A DNA stretch of 64,000 bases, taken from NCBI GenBank assembly GCA_022376925.1, contig JAIOJX010000001.1, positions 36,488,170 to 36,552,169 of the forward strand. Reading direction: 5' to 3'. Position numbers and translations under genes: made by a program. The notes beneath the pieces are model-generated. The model worked only from the letters and a program-made list of their open reading frames with translations, searched no databases and was not told where the DNA came from. This DNA is from Tragulus kanchil (taxonomy: Eukaryota > Chordata > Mammalia > Artiodactyla > Tragulidae). Shown piece by piece: positions 13,169 through 26,736 of this stretch (its first letter is position 1; the number at the start of each line of letters is the position of its first letter).

Positions 13169-15348
13169 AATTAACATTATGGGCATTCTTTATCATGTAG
13201 TCATTTGGTGTATTCAGGTCAGAAGCTCCTGAGGAGGAACATGATTATGAAAAACTATTGACTCAATATAGCTTTTAGAAGGACAACAAATTCTGTGCGG
13301 AAATCGAGTTTCTAGAAAATACACATTTTTTATCTATTGATCGATTCATTAATTGATTTACTCATAGACATTTAAATTACTCCATCTATTGATAGATTCA
13401 TTTACTTATGTATTCACTTATTAAAGCGGGGGATATACATATGACTAATCTGGGAACATACATATCTGTAAACAACAAAACTCTGTAATGAAAAAAAATA
13501 AAATAAAAAGTATAAAAAAATTACACATATATTGATTATATACTATGGTTTCAAACAATATATCAGAAGCTCAATGAACAGAAATAAATATGCCTAGGTC
13601 CCTAACTTCAGTAATCTTATCATTTAGTGAGGAGAACATACATCCAAAAGAGCTCACTCAAAACAAGTGTTGCAGGTGCTTTGATAGGAATATCAGCTAT
13701 AATGGGACAAAGAAGAGACACTAGTCAATTCTACTGGGAGTGATAGATTGTCAAGAAAGGTTAACTGAGAAGGAAAGGTTGAAGTTAAGTCTTTATGATA
13801 TGTGGATGTTAATCTGGAAACATGTTGGAAGGTAGAAAGGAAAATCAGAGAGAAGTATGCATTAAGGCCCGAAGATGTGAAAACTCCTTTCTACTTTGGG
13901 AGACCAGAAGCAGTTCAGCATAATGGGAGCAGACCATATAAAGAGAAAATGCGGAAGCAATTAGATTGCAGAGTTAGGTGGAGGTCATAAGTGTTGTTTT
14001 GGTAAAGACAGACTGTGTTCTAAGTGGAAAGTCTTTGAAGAGTTTAATAGGTACATGGATGGTTTTAGTTTTAGAAAGATCACCTTGGCCATGTTGTGGA
14101 AGATAGAATGAGTGGGGGATGTCTGGAGACAGCAAGACTTATCGGAAGGTTGCTGCTCTAGTCTAGATGAGGCTTGAGCCAAGGCTTCAGTTGGATCTTC
14201 ATATGTGAAATGGGAATAATACTAATCCATAGTGTTTTGTGAGTACTAAAGTTTACCCCGTCAAAAATTAACATTATGGGCATTCTTTATCATGTAGTCA
14301 TTTGGTGTATTCAGGTCAGAAGCTCCTGAGGAGGAACATGATTATGAAAAACTATTGACTCAATATAGCTTTTAGAAGGACAACAAATTCTGTGCGGAAA
14401 TCGAGTTTCTAGAAAATACACATTTTTTATCTATTGATCGATTCATTAATTGATTTATTCATAGACATTTAAATTACTCCATCTATTGATAGATTCATTT
14501 ACTTATGTATTCACTTATTAAAGCGGGGGATATACATATGACTAATCTGGGAACATACATATCTGTAAACAACAAAACTCTGTAATGAAAAAAAATAAAA
14601 TAAAAAGTATAAAAAAATTACACATATATTGATTATATACTATGGTTTCAAACAATATATCAGAAGCTCAATGAACAGAAATAAATATGCCTAGGTCCCT
14701 AACTTCAGTAATCTTATCATTTAGTGAGGAGAACATACATCCAAAAGAGCTCACTCAAAACAAGTGTTGCAGGTGCTTTGATAGGAATATCAGCTATAAT
14801 GGGACAAAGAAGAGACACTAGTCAATTCTACTGGGAGTGATAGATTGTCAAGAAAGGTTAACTGAGAAGGAAAGGTTGAAGTTAAGTCTTTATGATATGT
14901 GGATGTTAATCTGGAAACATGTTGGAAGGTAGAAAGGAAAATCAGAGAGAAGTATGCATTAAGGCCCGAAGATGTGAAAACTCCTTTCTACTTTGGGAGA
15001 CCAGAAGCAGTTCAGCATAATGGGAGCAGACCATATAAAGAGAAAATGCGGAAGCAATTAGATTGCAGAGTTAGGTGGAGGTCATAAGTGTTGTTTTGGT
15101 AAAGACAGACTGTGTTCTAAGTGGAAAGTCTTTGAAGAGTTTAATAGGTACATGGATGGTTTTAGTTTTAGAAAGATCACCTTGGCCATGTTGTGGAAGA
15201 TAGAATGAGTGGGGGATGTCTGGAGACAGCAAGACTTATCGGAAGGTTGCTGCTCTAGTCTAGATGAGGCTTGAGCCAAGGCTTCAGTTGGATCTTCATA
15301 TGTGAAATGGGAATAATACTAATCCATAGTGTTTTGTGAGTACTAAAG
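13169..15348. repeat. Tandem block E (offset 1097)
   Basis: 13169-14251 recurs at 14266-15348; 14 bases of unrelated filler (14252-14265) lie between. I saw one substitution (C to T near 14458). The block ends inside an ancient repeat-like stretch. Confidence 0.95.
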
Positions 15349-17177
15349 GAATTAATCCTTGTTCTTAGAACAATGAATGGCACCTGTGCTATTGTGTGCT
15401 AAGTCACTTCAATCATGTCCCATTCTTTGCAACCTCATGAAATGTAGCCTGCCGTGCTTCTCTATTCATGGAATTTTCCAGGTAAGAATATTGGAATGGG
15501 TTGCCATTTTCCCTCCAGAAAATCTTCCTGACCCAGGAATTGAACCCATGTAGCTTACATCTCCTGCATTGGCATGTGGGTTCTTTTCCATTAGTGCCAC
15601 CTGGGAAGCGAATAGCATTTAGACAGCAGTTATATAATTTTCTGCAAAACAACCACAGAATAATGCAAGTTCCTTGAAAGCAGGATCTTAACTGTCTTGC
15701 TTACTATGTTTTTTTTTTTTTTTTTAAATCTGGTACTCACCCTCTCTATTTTTGAAGTGAATGAAAAAAGTATTCATTTTTTTCATTCTGCCCCTCTTTA
15801 ACTTCTTGGTGGGTTTCTGTAGAATTTTGCCCTTTAATTCAAAGTTACAAGAATGAGGGTTTTTTTTTTAAAAAAAGCTTTATTGAGCTGTAACTCGCTA
15901 TCATTATAATTTATCCATTGAAAAAGTACAATTCAACGTTTTAGTACATTCATAGATACGTGCAACAGCCACCACATTCAATTTTAGAACATTTACATCA
16001 CTTCAAAAAGAAACCCCATACCCTTTATATATATCCTCATTCACCTCCCAACTCTGCCTTAACTAACCACTGATCTACTTCCTGTCTGTGAAATCTTCCT
16101 TGGGAGAGAGTTCTAATAGAGAAAAAGATCGAAGCAATTAGATTGCAGAGTTAGGTGGAGGTCATAAGTGTTGTTTTGGTAAAGACAGACTGTGTTCTAA
16201 GTGGAAAGTCTTTGAAGAGTTTAATAGGTACATGGATGGTTTTAGTTTTAGAAAGATCACCTTGGCCATGTTGTGGAAGATAGAATGAGTGGGGGATGTC
16301 TGGAGACAGCAAGACTTATCGGAAGGTTGCTGCTCTAGTCTAGATGAGGCTTGAGCCAAGGCTTCAGTTGGATCTTCATATGTGAAATGGGAATAATACT
16401 AATCCATAGTGTTTTGTGAGTACTAAAGGAATTAATCCTTGTTCTTAGAACAATGAATGGCACCTGTGCTATTGTGTGCTAAGTCACTTCAATCATGTCC
16501 CATTCTTTGCAACCTCATGAAATGTAGCCTGCCGTGCTTCTCTATTCATGGAATTTTCCAGGTAAGAATATTGGAGTGGGGTGCCTTTTTCCCCTCCAGA
16601 AAATCTTCCTGACCCAGGAATTGAACCCATGTAGCTTACATCTCCTGCATTGGCATGTGGGTTCTTTTCCATTAGTGCCACCTGGGAAGCGAATAGCATT
16701 TAGACAGCAGTTATATAATTTTCTGCAAAACAACCACAGAATAATGCAAGTTCCTTGAAAGCAGGATCTTAACTGTCTTGCTTACTATGTTTTTTTTTTT
16801 TTTTTTTTTTTTAAATCTGGTACTCACCCTCTCTATTTTTGAAGTGAATGAAAAAAGTATTCATTTTTTTCATTCTGCCCCTCTTTAACTTCTTGGTGGG
16901 TTTCTGTAGAATTTTGCCCTTTAATTCAAAGTTACAAGAATGAGGGTTTTTTTTTTTAAAAAAGCTTTATTGAGCTGTAACTCGCTATCATTATAATTTA
17001 TCCATTGAAAAAGTACAATTCAACGTTTTAGTACATTCATAGATACGTGCAACAGCCACCACATTCAATTTTAGAACATTTACATCACTTCAAAAAGAAA
17101 CCCCATACCCTTTATATATATCCTCATTCACCTCCCAACTCTGCCTTAACTAACCACTGATCTACTTCCTGTCTGTA
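15051..17177. repeat. Tandem block F (offset ~1080-1088)
   Basis: 15051-16089 recurs at 16131-17177, with 41 bases of filler (16090-16130). Differences are mostly poly-T length (~15711 versus ~16791) and a few bases in the Bov-tA SINE. It overlaps block E, so 13954-14251 is present three times (15051-15348, 16131-16428). A Bov-tA SINE and the 3' end of an old L1 lie within. Confidence 0.95.
15393..15609 (-). mobile_element. Bov-tA SINE
   Basis: Reverse-strand BovA body plus tRNA head, ending at CCACCTGGGAAGC. It recurs at 16473-16689 in block F with a few changes (GAATGGGTTGCCATTT versus GAGTGGGGTGCCTTTTT). Confidence 0.92.
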
Positions 17178-18135
17178 TAGATTTACTTGTTTTGGACTTT
17201 TGTATGAATGGACTCATATACTATATGGGCTTCTATGGCTGTCTTTTTTTTTTCACATAGCAGAATGTTTTTAAGGTTCATCCAAGTTGCAGCTTGTGTC
17301 AATATGTCATTCCTTTGTAAGGTCCAATAATATATGCATATAGCTCATTTTATTTATTCTGTCATTCATTGACGGACATCTGGATTGTTTCCACTTTTTG
17401 AATATTAACAATATTGCTGCTAAAATCAATGACGTATCAGTTTTTGTGTGGCATATGTTGTAATTTCTCTTGGATACATACCAAGAAGTTGAATTGCTGG
17501 GCCACATGGTAACTATGTATAGTCATTTGAGGCGCTACTAGACTGTTTTCCAAAGTGCAATTTTGCAATTTTTCCAAAGTGTAGTTTTACATTTCCAGCA
17601 GCAATGTATGAGTGCTCTGATTTCCCCACCTTCTCACCAACACTAGTTAGTATCTGAGTTTTCAATTCTATTGATAGTTATCTTAGTGAGTTTGAAGTGA
17701 TATCTCATTGCTATTTTGATTTTTATTTTCCTGATGACTAATGAGGTAGAACATCTTTTCATGCATGTGTGTGTGTGTCTTGCCATTTGTATATCTACTT
17801 TGGTGAAATGTTTATTCACATTCTTTTCCTATTTCTTTCTTTACCAATTTTCAATTCAACCTTTTTTTTATGTTGAGTTGTAATAATTCTTTATATATAT
17901 GCCCTTTACCAGATATATGATTTGAAAATATTTTCTCATATTCTGTGGTTTGTATTTGGACTTTCTTGATGATCTGCTTTGAAGCAAAAAAAAAAAGTTT
18001 TAATTTCAATAAAGTCCAGCTTACCTATTTTTTGTTGTTGCCCATGGTTTTGGTATTATATTATATAAAAGACTCTTTTGCGAAACCCAAGATCATGAAG
18101 ATGCTCCACATGTTTTCTCCAAAGGATATATAGTT
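15877..18135 (-). mobile_element. Old L1 (L1M type), 3' part
   Basis: Antisense L1 3' UTR begins AAGCTTTATTGAGCTGTAACTC and AAGTACAATTCAACGTTTTAG at 15877, repeated at 16963. It then reads back through ORF2 at 17200-18135 (GGATACATACCAAGAAGTTGA, TTGCTGGGCCACATGG, TTTTGATTTTTATTTTCCTGATGA). No open frame survives. It is the first segment of the host L1 into which the MaLR LTR (18146) and the young L1 (20456) inserted. Confidence 0.85.
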
Positions 18136-18145
18136 TTAGCTCTGT

Positions 18146-18760
18146 CTTAGTCTATTCAAGTTTCTATAACAAAATAGCACAGAGTGGCTAACTTGTAGAC
18201 AACATTTATTTTTCACAGTTCTAGAGGCTGGAAAGTCAAATATCAAGGTGCTGGCATGATTGAGTGGAAGCCCTCTCCTTAGCGTATAGCCTGTACCTTC
18301 TTGCTGTGCTCTCACATAGTGGAACCTGATGGGAAGAGCTGACTCATTGGAAAAGACCCTGATGCTGGGAGGGATTGGGGGCAGGAGGAGAGGGAGTTGG
18401 CAGAGGATGAGATGGTTGCTTGGCATCACTGACTCAATGGGCAAGAGTTTGAGCGAGCTCTGGGAGATGGTGAAAGACAGGAAAGTCTGGCATGCTGCAG
18501 TCCATGGGGTCACAAAGAGTCAAACGCTACTGAACGACTGAACAACAATGACCTTCTTGCTGTTCCCTCACCTGGTGGAAGGAGATAAGGACTTTTCTAG
18601 AGCCTTTTTTTTTTAATATAAGGATGCTAATCCCATTCATGAGGACTCCACCTTCATGACTGAAGTACTTTCTAAGTTCCCACTTTATAATACCATAATA
18701 TTTGAGACTTAGGATTTCAACATGTTAATTTGGGAAGAAAACATTCAGACCATAGGAAGC
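18146..18760 (-). mobile_element. MaLR LTR (MST/MLT1 type), split by BovB
   Basis: Reverse-strand LTR of a non-autonomous ERVL-related retroposon: CTTAGTCTATTCAAGTTTCTATAAC, GTTCTAGAGGCTGGAAAGTC, CTAATCCCATTCATGAGGAC. The left part is 18146-18323 and the right part 18551-18760, separated by a BovB fragment. The second copy lies at 19279-19875. It carries no coding capacity. Confidence 0.85.
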
Positions 18761-20386
18761 TCTTACACTTAACCTATTTTGGGTTACCTTTTTTACATAG
18801 TATGAAGTGAGAGTTCAACCACATTCTGTTCAATCCAATTTTTCCAGAACTATTTTTTGAAAACACCATGCTTTTCCTATTCAGTAGTCTTGATATACTT
18901 GCTAAAAAATTAGTTGAACATAGATGCATGAATGTATTTTTGAACTCTCAGTTCTATGCCAATTATCTCTAATGTCTAACATTGTGTTGTTAACACACCA
19001 TCTTAGTTACTGTGGCTTTGTAGCAAATCTTGAAATAAGGAAGTGTGAGTCCCACTACTTTTTTCGTTTAGAGTTGTTATGGCTATTCTTGGTCCCTTGA
19101 AATTTCGTATGAATTTTAGAATCAGCTTGTAATTTTCTACAAAGTAAGCTAGGATTCTGATAGAGCCCAGATTCTGAATGAATCTGTAGATCAATTTCAG
19201 GAATAGTGCCATCTTAAAATATTAAGTCATCCCATGAATATTGGGTGTTTTTCAACTTACTTGGACCCTTTTTTTTTTAACAAAATAGCACAGAGTGGCT
19301 AACTTGTAGACAACATTTATTTTTCACAGTTCTAGAGGCTGGAAAGTCAAATATCAAGGTGCTGGCATGATTGAGTGGAAGCCCTCTCCTTAGCGTATAG
19401 CCTGTACCTTCTTGCTGTGCTCTCACATAGTGGAACCTGATGGGAAGAGCTGACTCATTGGAAAAGACCCTGATGCTGGGAGAGAGACTGGAGGCAGGAG
19501 GAGAAGGGGGCCAAAGAGGATGAGATGGTTGCTTGGCATCACTGACTCAATGGGCAAGAGTTTGAGCGAGCTCTGGGAGATGGTGAAAGACAGGAAAGTC
19601 TGGCATGCTGCAGTCCATGGGGTCACAAAGAGTCAAACGCTACTGAACGACTGAACAACAATGACCTTCTTGCTGTTCCCTCACCTGGTGGAAGGAGATA
19701 AGGACTTTTCTAGAGCCTTTTTTTTTTAATATAAGGATGCTAATCCCATTCATGAGGACTCCACCTTCATGACCGAAGTACTTTCTAAGTTCCCACTTTA
19801 TAATACCATAATATTTGAGACTTAGGATTTCAACATGTTAATTTGGGAAGAAAACATTCAGACCATAGGAAGCTCTTACACTTAACCTATTTTGGGTTAC
19901 CTTTTTTACATAGTATGAAGTGAGAGTTCAACCACATTCTGTTCAATCCAATTTTTCCAGAACTATTTTTTGAAAACACCATGCTTTTCCTATTCAGTAG
20001 TCTTGATATACTTGCTAAAAAATTAGTTGAACATAGATGCATGAATGTATTTTTGAACTCTCAGTTCTATGCCAATTATCTCTAATGTCTAACATTGTGT
20101 TGTTAACACACCATCTTAGTTACTGTGGCTTTGTAGCAAATCTTGAAATAAGGAAGTGTGAGTCCCACTACTTTTTTCGTTTAGAGTTGTTATGGCTATT
20201 CTTGGTCCCTTGAAATTTCGTATGAATTTTAGAATCAGCTTGTAATTTTCTACAAAGAAGTAAGCTAGGATTCTGATAGAGCCCAGATTCTGAATGAATC
20301 TGTAGATAAATTTCAGGAATAGTGCCATCTTAAAATATTAAGTCATCCCATGAATATTGGGTGTTTTTCAACTTACTTGGACCCTT
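18168..20386. repeat. Tandem block G (offset 1111-1116)
   Basis: 18168-19270 recurs at 19279-20386 with eight T's between. The break is inside a MaLR LTR on one side and an old L1 on the other. Most of the block is identical, but 18370-18410 and 19481-19522, both in the BovB fragment, differ at many bases. Confidence 0.94.
18324..18550 (+). mobile_element. BovB LINE 3' fragment
   Basis: BovB (RTE-type) 3' end: CCTGATGGGAAGAGCTGACTC, GATGCTGGGAGGGATTGGG, GGAGATGGTGAAAGACAGG, CACAAAGAGTCAAACGCTACTG, ending AACAACAATG. It is flanked by an imperfect ~30-bp direct repeat of LTR sequence at 18295-18324 and 18551-18580, so it inserted into the MaLR. It is repeated at 19435-19663. Confidence 0.92.
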
Positions 20387-20442
20387 ATTTTAAGAATGTT
20401 TTGTAGTTAAGTATCTTAGTCTTTTGTTTCTTATTGACATTG
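18762..20442 (-). mobile_element. Old L1 ORF2 remnant (host of young L1), left side
   Basis: Continuation of the old L1 beyond the LTR: TTTTTGAAAACACCATGC, GTTTAGAGTTGTTATGGCTATTC, TAGGATTCTGATAGAGCCCAG. Includes block G. It is interrupted at 20455 by the young L1. Confidence 0.8.
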
Positions 20443-20817
20443 TAACTGTTTTCTTTTATTATTATTATTATTTATTTTTTATTCTTTATTTTAAAGGTTT
20501 TACAGAGTTTTGTTGTTCACAGACCTGTATGTTCCCAGATCAGTCATATGCATATCCATGGTCCCCACCCCCCCCCCAGTTCCCCCCATCCCACCCCTCC
20601 AGACCTTCGTCCCAAGCCATTGTGAGCACTCCTATTCCCTTAGCACAATGACACTAGCTATCTTTTCCACACATAACAGTATAGGTTTCCATGTTACTCC
20701 CTCCATGCTTCCCCATCCATATTTCTTCCCCACAATGTCCCTATGTCTATGCTCTGTCTGTTTTTCCATGAGTTCCCTGCATGTGTTATCAAGACCATCC
20801 TACTAGATTCCATATAT

Positions 20818-22971
20818 GTGTGTTAGTATACTGTATTTGTCTTTCTCTTTTTGACTTACTTCACTTTTTATGATAGGTTCTAGAGCCAGCCACTTCATTA
20901 GGACTGAGTCTTCTGCATTTCTTTTAACATCTGAGTAGTGTTCCATTGTATATATGTACCAGGGCTTCTGTATCCATTCATTCGTCGATGGACATCTAGG
21001 TTGCTTCCATGTTCTGGCTATTGTATAGAGAGCTGCAATGAACATTGGGGTACAGGTGCTTCTTTCAGTTTTGATTTCATCAGGATATAAGCCTAATAGT
21101 GGGATTGCTGGGCCGTAGGGTGCTTCTATTTTTAGTTTTTTAAGAAATCTCCATACTGTCTTCCATAGAGGCTGTATCCATTTACATTCCCACCAGCAAT
21201 GCAAGAGGGTTCCCTTTTCTCCACACCCTCTCCAGCATTTATTGTCTGTCAATTTTTTGATGATGGCCATTCTGACGGGTGTGAGGTGGTATCTCATTGT
21301 GGTTTTAATTTGCATTTCTCTAATAATAAGTGAGGTTGAGCATCGTTTCATGTGCTCTTGGGCCATCTGTATGTCCTCTTTGGAGAAGCGTCTCTTTAGA
21401 TCTTTTTCCCATTTTTTGATTGGGTTGTTTGTTTTCCCTGTGCGGAGTTGTCTGAGTTGCTTGTAGATTTTGGAGATTAATTCTTTGTCTGTTGTTTCAT
21501 TTGCTAGGATTTTCTCCCACTCTGTGGGCTGTCTGTTGAGCTTTTTGGTGATTTCTTTTGCTGTACAAAAGCTTTTAAGTTTCATGAGGTCCCACATGTT
21601 CATTTTTCTTTTCAGTTCTGCTATTCTAGTAGGTGGGTCAGAGAAGATCTTGCTTTGATTGATGTCTTTGAGGGTTTTGCCTATATTCTCCTCTAAGAGT
21701 TTGATGGTTTCTGGTCTTACATTTAGGTCTTTAATTCATTTGGAGTTGATCTTAGTGTATGGTGTCAGGGAATGTTTGAACTTCATTTTTTTGCATGTAG
21801 CTGTCCAATTCTCCCAGCACCACTTGTTGAAGAGGCTGTCTTTCTCCCATTTTATAGTTTTTCCTCCTTTATCAAAATAATACCATAGGTGTGTGTTAGG
21901 ATACTGTATTTGTCTTTCTCTTTTTGACTTACTTCACTTTTTATGATAGGTTCTAGAGCCAGCCACTTCATTAGGACTGAGTCTTCTGCATTTCTTTTAA
22001 CATCTGAGTAGTGTTCCATTGTATATATGTACCAGGGCTTCTGTATCCATTCATTCGTCGATGGACATCTAGGTTGCTTCCATGTTCTGGCTATTGTATA
22101 GAGAGCTGCAATGAACATTGGGGTACAGGTGCTTCTTTCAGTTTTGATTTCATCAGGATATAAGCCTAATAGTGGGATTGCTGGGCCGTAGGGTGCTTCT
22201 ATTTTTAGTTTTTTAAGAAATCTCCATACTGTCTTCCATAGAGGCTGTATCCATTTACTTTCCCCACCAGCAATGCAAGAGGGTTCCTTTTCTCACACCC
22301 TCTCCAGCATTTATTGTCTGTCAATTTTTTGATGATGGCCATTCTGACGGGTGTGAGGTGGTATCTCATTGTGGTTTTAATTTGCATTTCTCTAATAATA
22401 AGTGAGGTTGAGCATCGTTTCATGTGCTCTTGGGCCATCTGTATGTCCTCTTTGGAGAAGCGTCTCTTTAGATCTTTTTCCCATTTTTTGATTGGGTTGT
22501 TTGTTTTCCCTGTGCGGAGTTGTCTGAGTTGCTTGTAGATTTTGGAGATTAATTCTTTGTCTGTTGTTTCATTTGCTAGGATTTTCTCCCACTCTGTGGG
22601 CTGTCTGTTGAGCTTTTTGGTGATTTCTTTTGCTGTACAAAAGCTTTTAAGTTTCATGAGGTCCCACATGTTCATTTTTCTTTTCAGTTCTGCTATTCTA
22701 GTAGGTGGGTCAGAGAAGATCTTGCTTTGATTGATGTCTTTGAGGGTTTTGCCTATATTCTCCTCTAAGAGTTTGATGGTTTCTGGTCTTACATTTAGGT
22801 CTTTAATTCATTTGGAGTTGATCTTAGTGTATGGTGTCAGGGAATGTTTGAACTTCATTTTTTTGCATGTAGCTGTCCAATTCTCCCAGCACCACTTGTT
22901 GAAGAGGCTGTCTTTCTCCCATTTTATAGTTTTTCCTCCTTTATCAAAAATAAGGTACCCATAGGTGTGTG
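20818..22971. repeat. Tandem block H inside L1 ORF2 3' part (offset ~1073)
   Basis: 20818-21896 recurs at about 21891-22971. It breaks the ORF2 C-terminal region: the cysteine-motif stretch reads cleanly in 20803-21603 but is frameshifted in the second copy by indels near 22258-22295. Confidence 0.94.
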
Positions 22972-24576
22972 GGTTTATCTCTGGGTTCTCGATCTTGTTC
23001 CATTGGTCTATAGTTCTGTTTTTGTGCCAGTGCCATACTGTCTTGAGGACTGTTGCTTTGTAGTAGAGTCTGAAGTTAGGGAGGCTGATTCCTCCAGCTC
23101 CATTTTTCTTTCTCAGGATTGCTTTGGCTATTTGAGGTCTTTTGTGTTTCCATATGAACTGTGTTATTGTTTGGTCTAGTTCTGTGAAAAATGTCAATGG
23201 CAGTTGAATAGGTCTTGCATTGAATCTGTAGATGATATTTGGTAGTATGGTCATTTTCACAATATTGATTCTTCTGACCCAGGAACATGGAATATCTCTC
23301 TATCTGTTTAAGTCTTCTTTAATTTCTTTCATGAGTGTCTTGTAATTTTCTGTGTACAGTTCTTTTGTTTCTTTGGGTAGGTTTATTCCTAGATATTTGA
23401 TTCTTTTGGTTGCAATGGTGAAGGGGACTGCCTCTTTGATTTCATTTTCTGATTTTTCATTGTTTGTGTATAGGAATGCCAGTGATTTCTGTGTGTTGAC
23501 TTTGTATCCTGCGACTTTGCTGAATTTGTTGATTAGCTCTAGTAGCTTTGTAATAGAGTCTTTGGGATTTTCTATGTATAATATCATGTCATCTGCAAAA
23601 AGAGAGAGCTTGACTTCTTTCTTTCCAATCTCGATTCCTTTGATTTCTTTCTCTTCTCTTATTGCTGTTGCTAGGACTTCCAGGACTATGTTGAATAGTA
23701 GTGGTGAAAGTGGACACCCCTGTCTTGTTCCTGATCTTAGAGGGAGTGCTTTCAGTTTTTCACCATTGAGGATAATGTTTGCTGTGGGCTTCTCATATAT
23801 GGCTTTTATTATGTTGAGATAGTTTCCTTCTATGCCCATTTTCTGAAGAGTTTTTATCATAAATAGATGTTGTACTTTGTTGAAGGCTTTTTCTGCATCT
23901 ATTGAGATGATCATGTGATTTTTGTCTCTCAATTTGTTGATATGGTGTATCACATTGATTGATTTGTGGATGTTGAAGAATCCTTGCATGCCTGGGATGA
24001 ACCCGACTTGATCATGATGTATGAGTTTTTTGATGTGTCGTTGAATTCTGTTTGCTAGGATTTTGTTGAGGATCTTGGCATCTAAGTTGATCAGAGAAAT
24101 TGGTCTGTAATTTTCCTTTTTTGTGTTGTCTTTGCCTGGTTTGGGTATCAGGGTGATTGTGGCCTCGTAGAATATGTTTGGAAGTTTTCCTTCCTGTGCA
24201 ATTTTTTGAAAGAGTTTTAGAAGGACAGGCATTAGCTCTTTAAATGTTTGGTAGAATTCGGCTGTGAAGCCATCTGGCCCTGGGTTTTTATTTTTGGGTA
24301 GATTTTTAATCACAGATTCGAGTTCTGAGCTTGTGATTGAGTTGTTCAAAGTTTCTGTTTCTTCCTGGCTCAGTCTTGGGAGATTGATCTTCCCCAAGAA
24401 ACTGTCCATTTCTTCCAGGTTGTCCAGTTTGTTGCCATAGAGTTGCTCATAGTAGTCTCTTAGAATCCTTTGGATTTCTGCATTATCTGTTGTAATCTCT
24501 CCTTTTTCGTTTTTGATTTTGTTGATCTGGTTCTTCTCTCTCTTTCTCTTGATGAGTCTGGCCAGAGGCTTGTCAA

Positions 24577-26736
24577 TTTTGTTTACCTTTTCAAAGAACC
24601 AGCTTTTTGTTTTATTTATCCATACTATAGTTTCTTTCATTTCTTTCTCATTTATTTCTGCTCTAGTCTTTATAATTTCTCGTCTTATGCTGGCTTTGGG
24701 ATGTTTTTGTTCTTCTTTTTCCAATTGTTTTAAGTGGAGGGTTAAGTCATCTGCTTCATATTTTCCTAGTTTCTTGAGGTGGGATTGTATTGCTATAAAT
24801 TTCCCTCTTAGAACTGCTTTTGTGGTATCCCATAGGTTTTGCACAGTTGTATGTTCATTGTCATTTTCTTCTAGGAATTTTTAAATTTCTCCTTTGATTT
24901 CCTCAGTAATCAGTTGGTTTTTTAGGTATGTGTTGTTTAATCGCCATGTGTTTGTGTTTTTAGCGGTTTTTTTCCTGTAGTTGATCACTAGTCTCATTGC
25001 ATTGTGGTCCGAGAAGATGGTTGATATAATTTCAGTTTTCTTGAATTGACTGAGGTTAGATTTGTGGCCCAAGATGTGGTCTATCCTGGAGAATGTTCTG
25101 TGAGCACTTGAGAAGAAAGTGTATTCTTCTGCTTTTGGGTGGAATGTCCTAAAGATATCGATGAGGTCCATCTTTTCTAGTGTGGCATTTAAGGCTTGTG
25201 TTTCTTTATTAATTTTCTGTTTGGAGGATCTATCCATTGTGTGAGACGAGTGTTAAAGTCTCCTACTATTATTGTGTTATTATTGATTTCTTCTTTTAAG
25301 TCTGAAAGTATCTGTCTTATGTATTGAGGTGCCCCTGTGTTGGGTGCATAGATATTCATGACTGTTATGTCTTCCTCTTGGATGGATCCCTTAATCATGA
25401 TGTAGTGACCTGCCTTGTCTCTTAGAATCTTCTTTACTTTAAAATCTATTTTGTCTGATACTAGGATTGCTACTCCAGCTTTCTTTTGATTTCCATTTGC
25501 ATGGAATATCTTTTTCCAGCCTCTCACTTTTAGTCTATGGGTGTCTCTAGGTCTGAAATGGGTCTCTTGTAAACAGCATATATATGAGTCATGTTTCTTG
25601 ATCCATTGCAGCTTGTCGTTTGGTTGGAGCATTTAATCTGTTTACATCCTCTTTCTGCATTTTTGTTTACCTTTTCAAAGAACCAGCTTTTTGTTTTATT
25701 TATCCATACTATAGTTTCTTTCATTTCTTTCTCATTTATTTCTGCTCTAGTCTTTATAATTTCTCGTCTTATGCTGGCTTTGGGATGTTTTTGTTCTTCT
25801 TTTTCCAATTGTTTTAAGTGGAGGGTTAAGTCATCTGCTTCATATTTTCCTAGTTTCTTGAGGTGGGATTGTATTGCTATAAATTTCCCTCTTAGAACTG
25901 CTTTTGTGGTATCCCATAGGTTTTGCACAGTTGTATGTTCATTGTCATTTTCTTCTAGGAATTTTTAAATTTCTCCTTTGATTTCCTCAGTAATCAGTTG
26001 GTTTTTTAGGTATGTGTTGTTTAATCGCCATGTGTTTGTGTTTTTAGCGGTTTTTTTCCTGTAGTTGATCACTAGTCTCATTGCATTGTGGTCCGAGAAG
26101 ATGGTTGATATAATTTCAGTTTTCTTGAATTGACTGAGGTTAGATTTGTGGCCCAAGATGTGGTCTATCCTGGAGAATGTTCTGTGAGCACTTGAGAAGA
26201 AAGTGTATTCTTCTGCTTTTGGGTGGAATGTCCTAAAGATATCGATGAGGTCCATCTTTTCTAGTGTGGCATTTAAGGCTTGTGTTTCTTTATTAATTTT
26301 CTGTTTGGAGGATCTATCCATTGTGTGAGACGAGTGTTAAAGTCTCCTACTATTATTGTGTTATTATTGATTTCTTCTTTTAAGTCTGAAAGTATCTGTC
26401 TTATGTATTGAGGTGCCCCTGTGTTGGGTGCATAGATATTCATGACTGTTATGTCTTCCTCTTGGATGGATCCCTTAATCATGATGTAGTGACCTGCCTT
26501 GTCTCTTAGAATCTTCTTTACTTTAAAATCTATTTTGTCTGATACTAGGATTGCTACTCCAGCTTTCTTTTGATTTCCATTTGCATGGAATATCTTTTTC
26601 CAGCCTCTCACTTTTAGTCTATGGGTGTCTCTAGGTCTGAAATGGGTCTCTTGTAAACAGCATATATATGAGTCATGTTTCTTGATCCATTCAGCCAGCT
26701 TGTGTCGTTTGGTTGGAGCATTTAATCTGTTTACAT
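24577..26736. repeat. Tandem block I inside L1 EN/RT region (offset 1084-1089)
   Basis: 24577-25647 recurs at 25661-26736 with 11-13 bases of filler at 25648-25660. The EN domain and its frameshift and stop are therefore present twice. A five-base difference (the AGCCAGCTTG region near 26693) lies next to the join. Confidence 0.95.
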
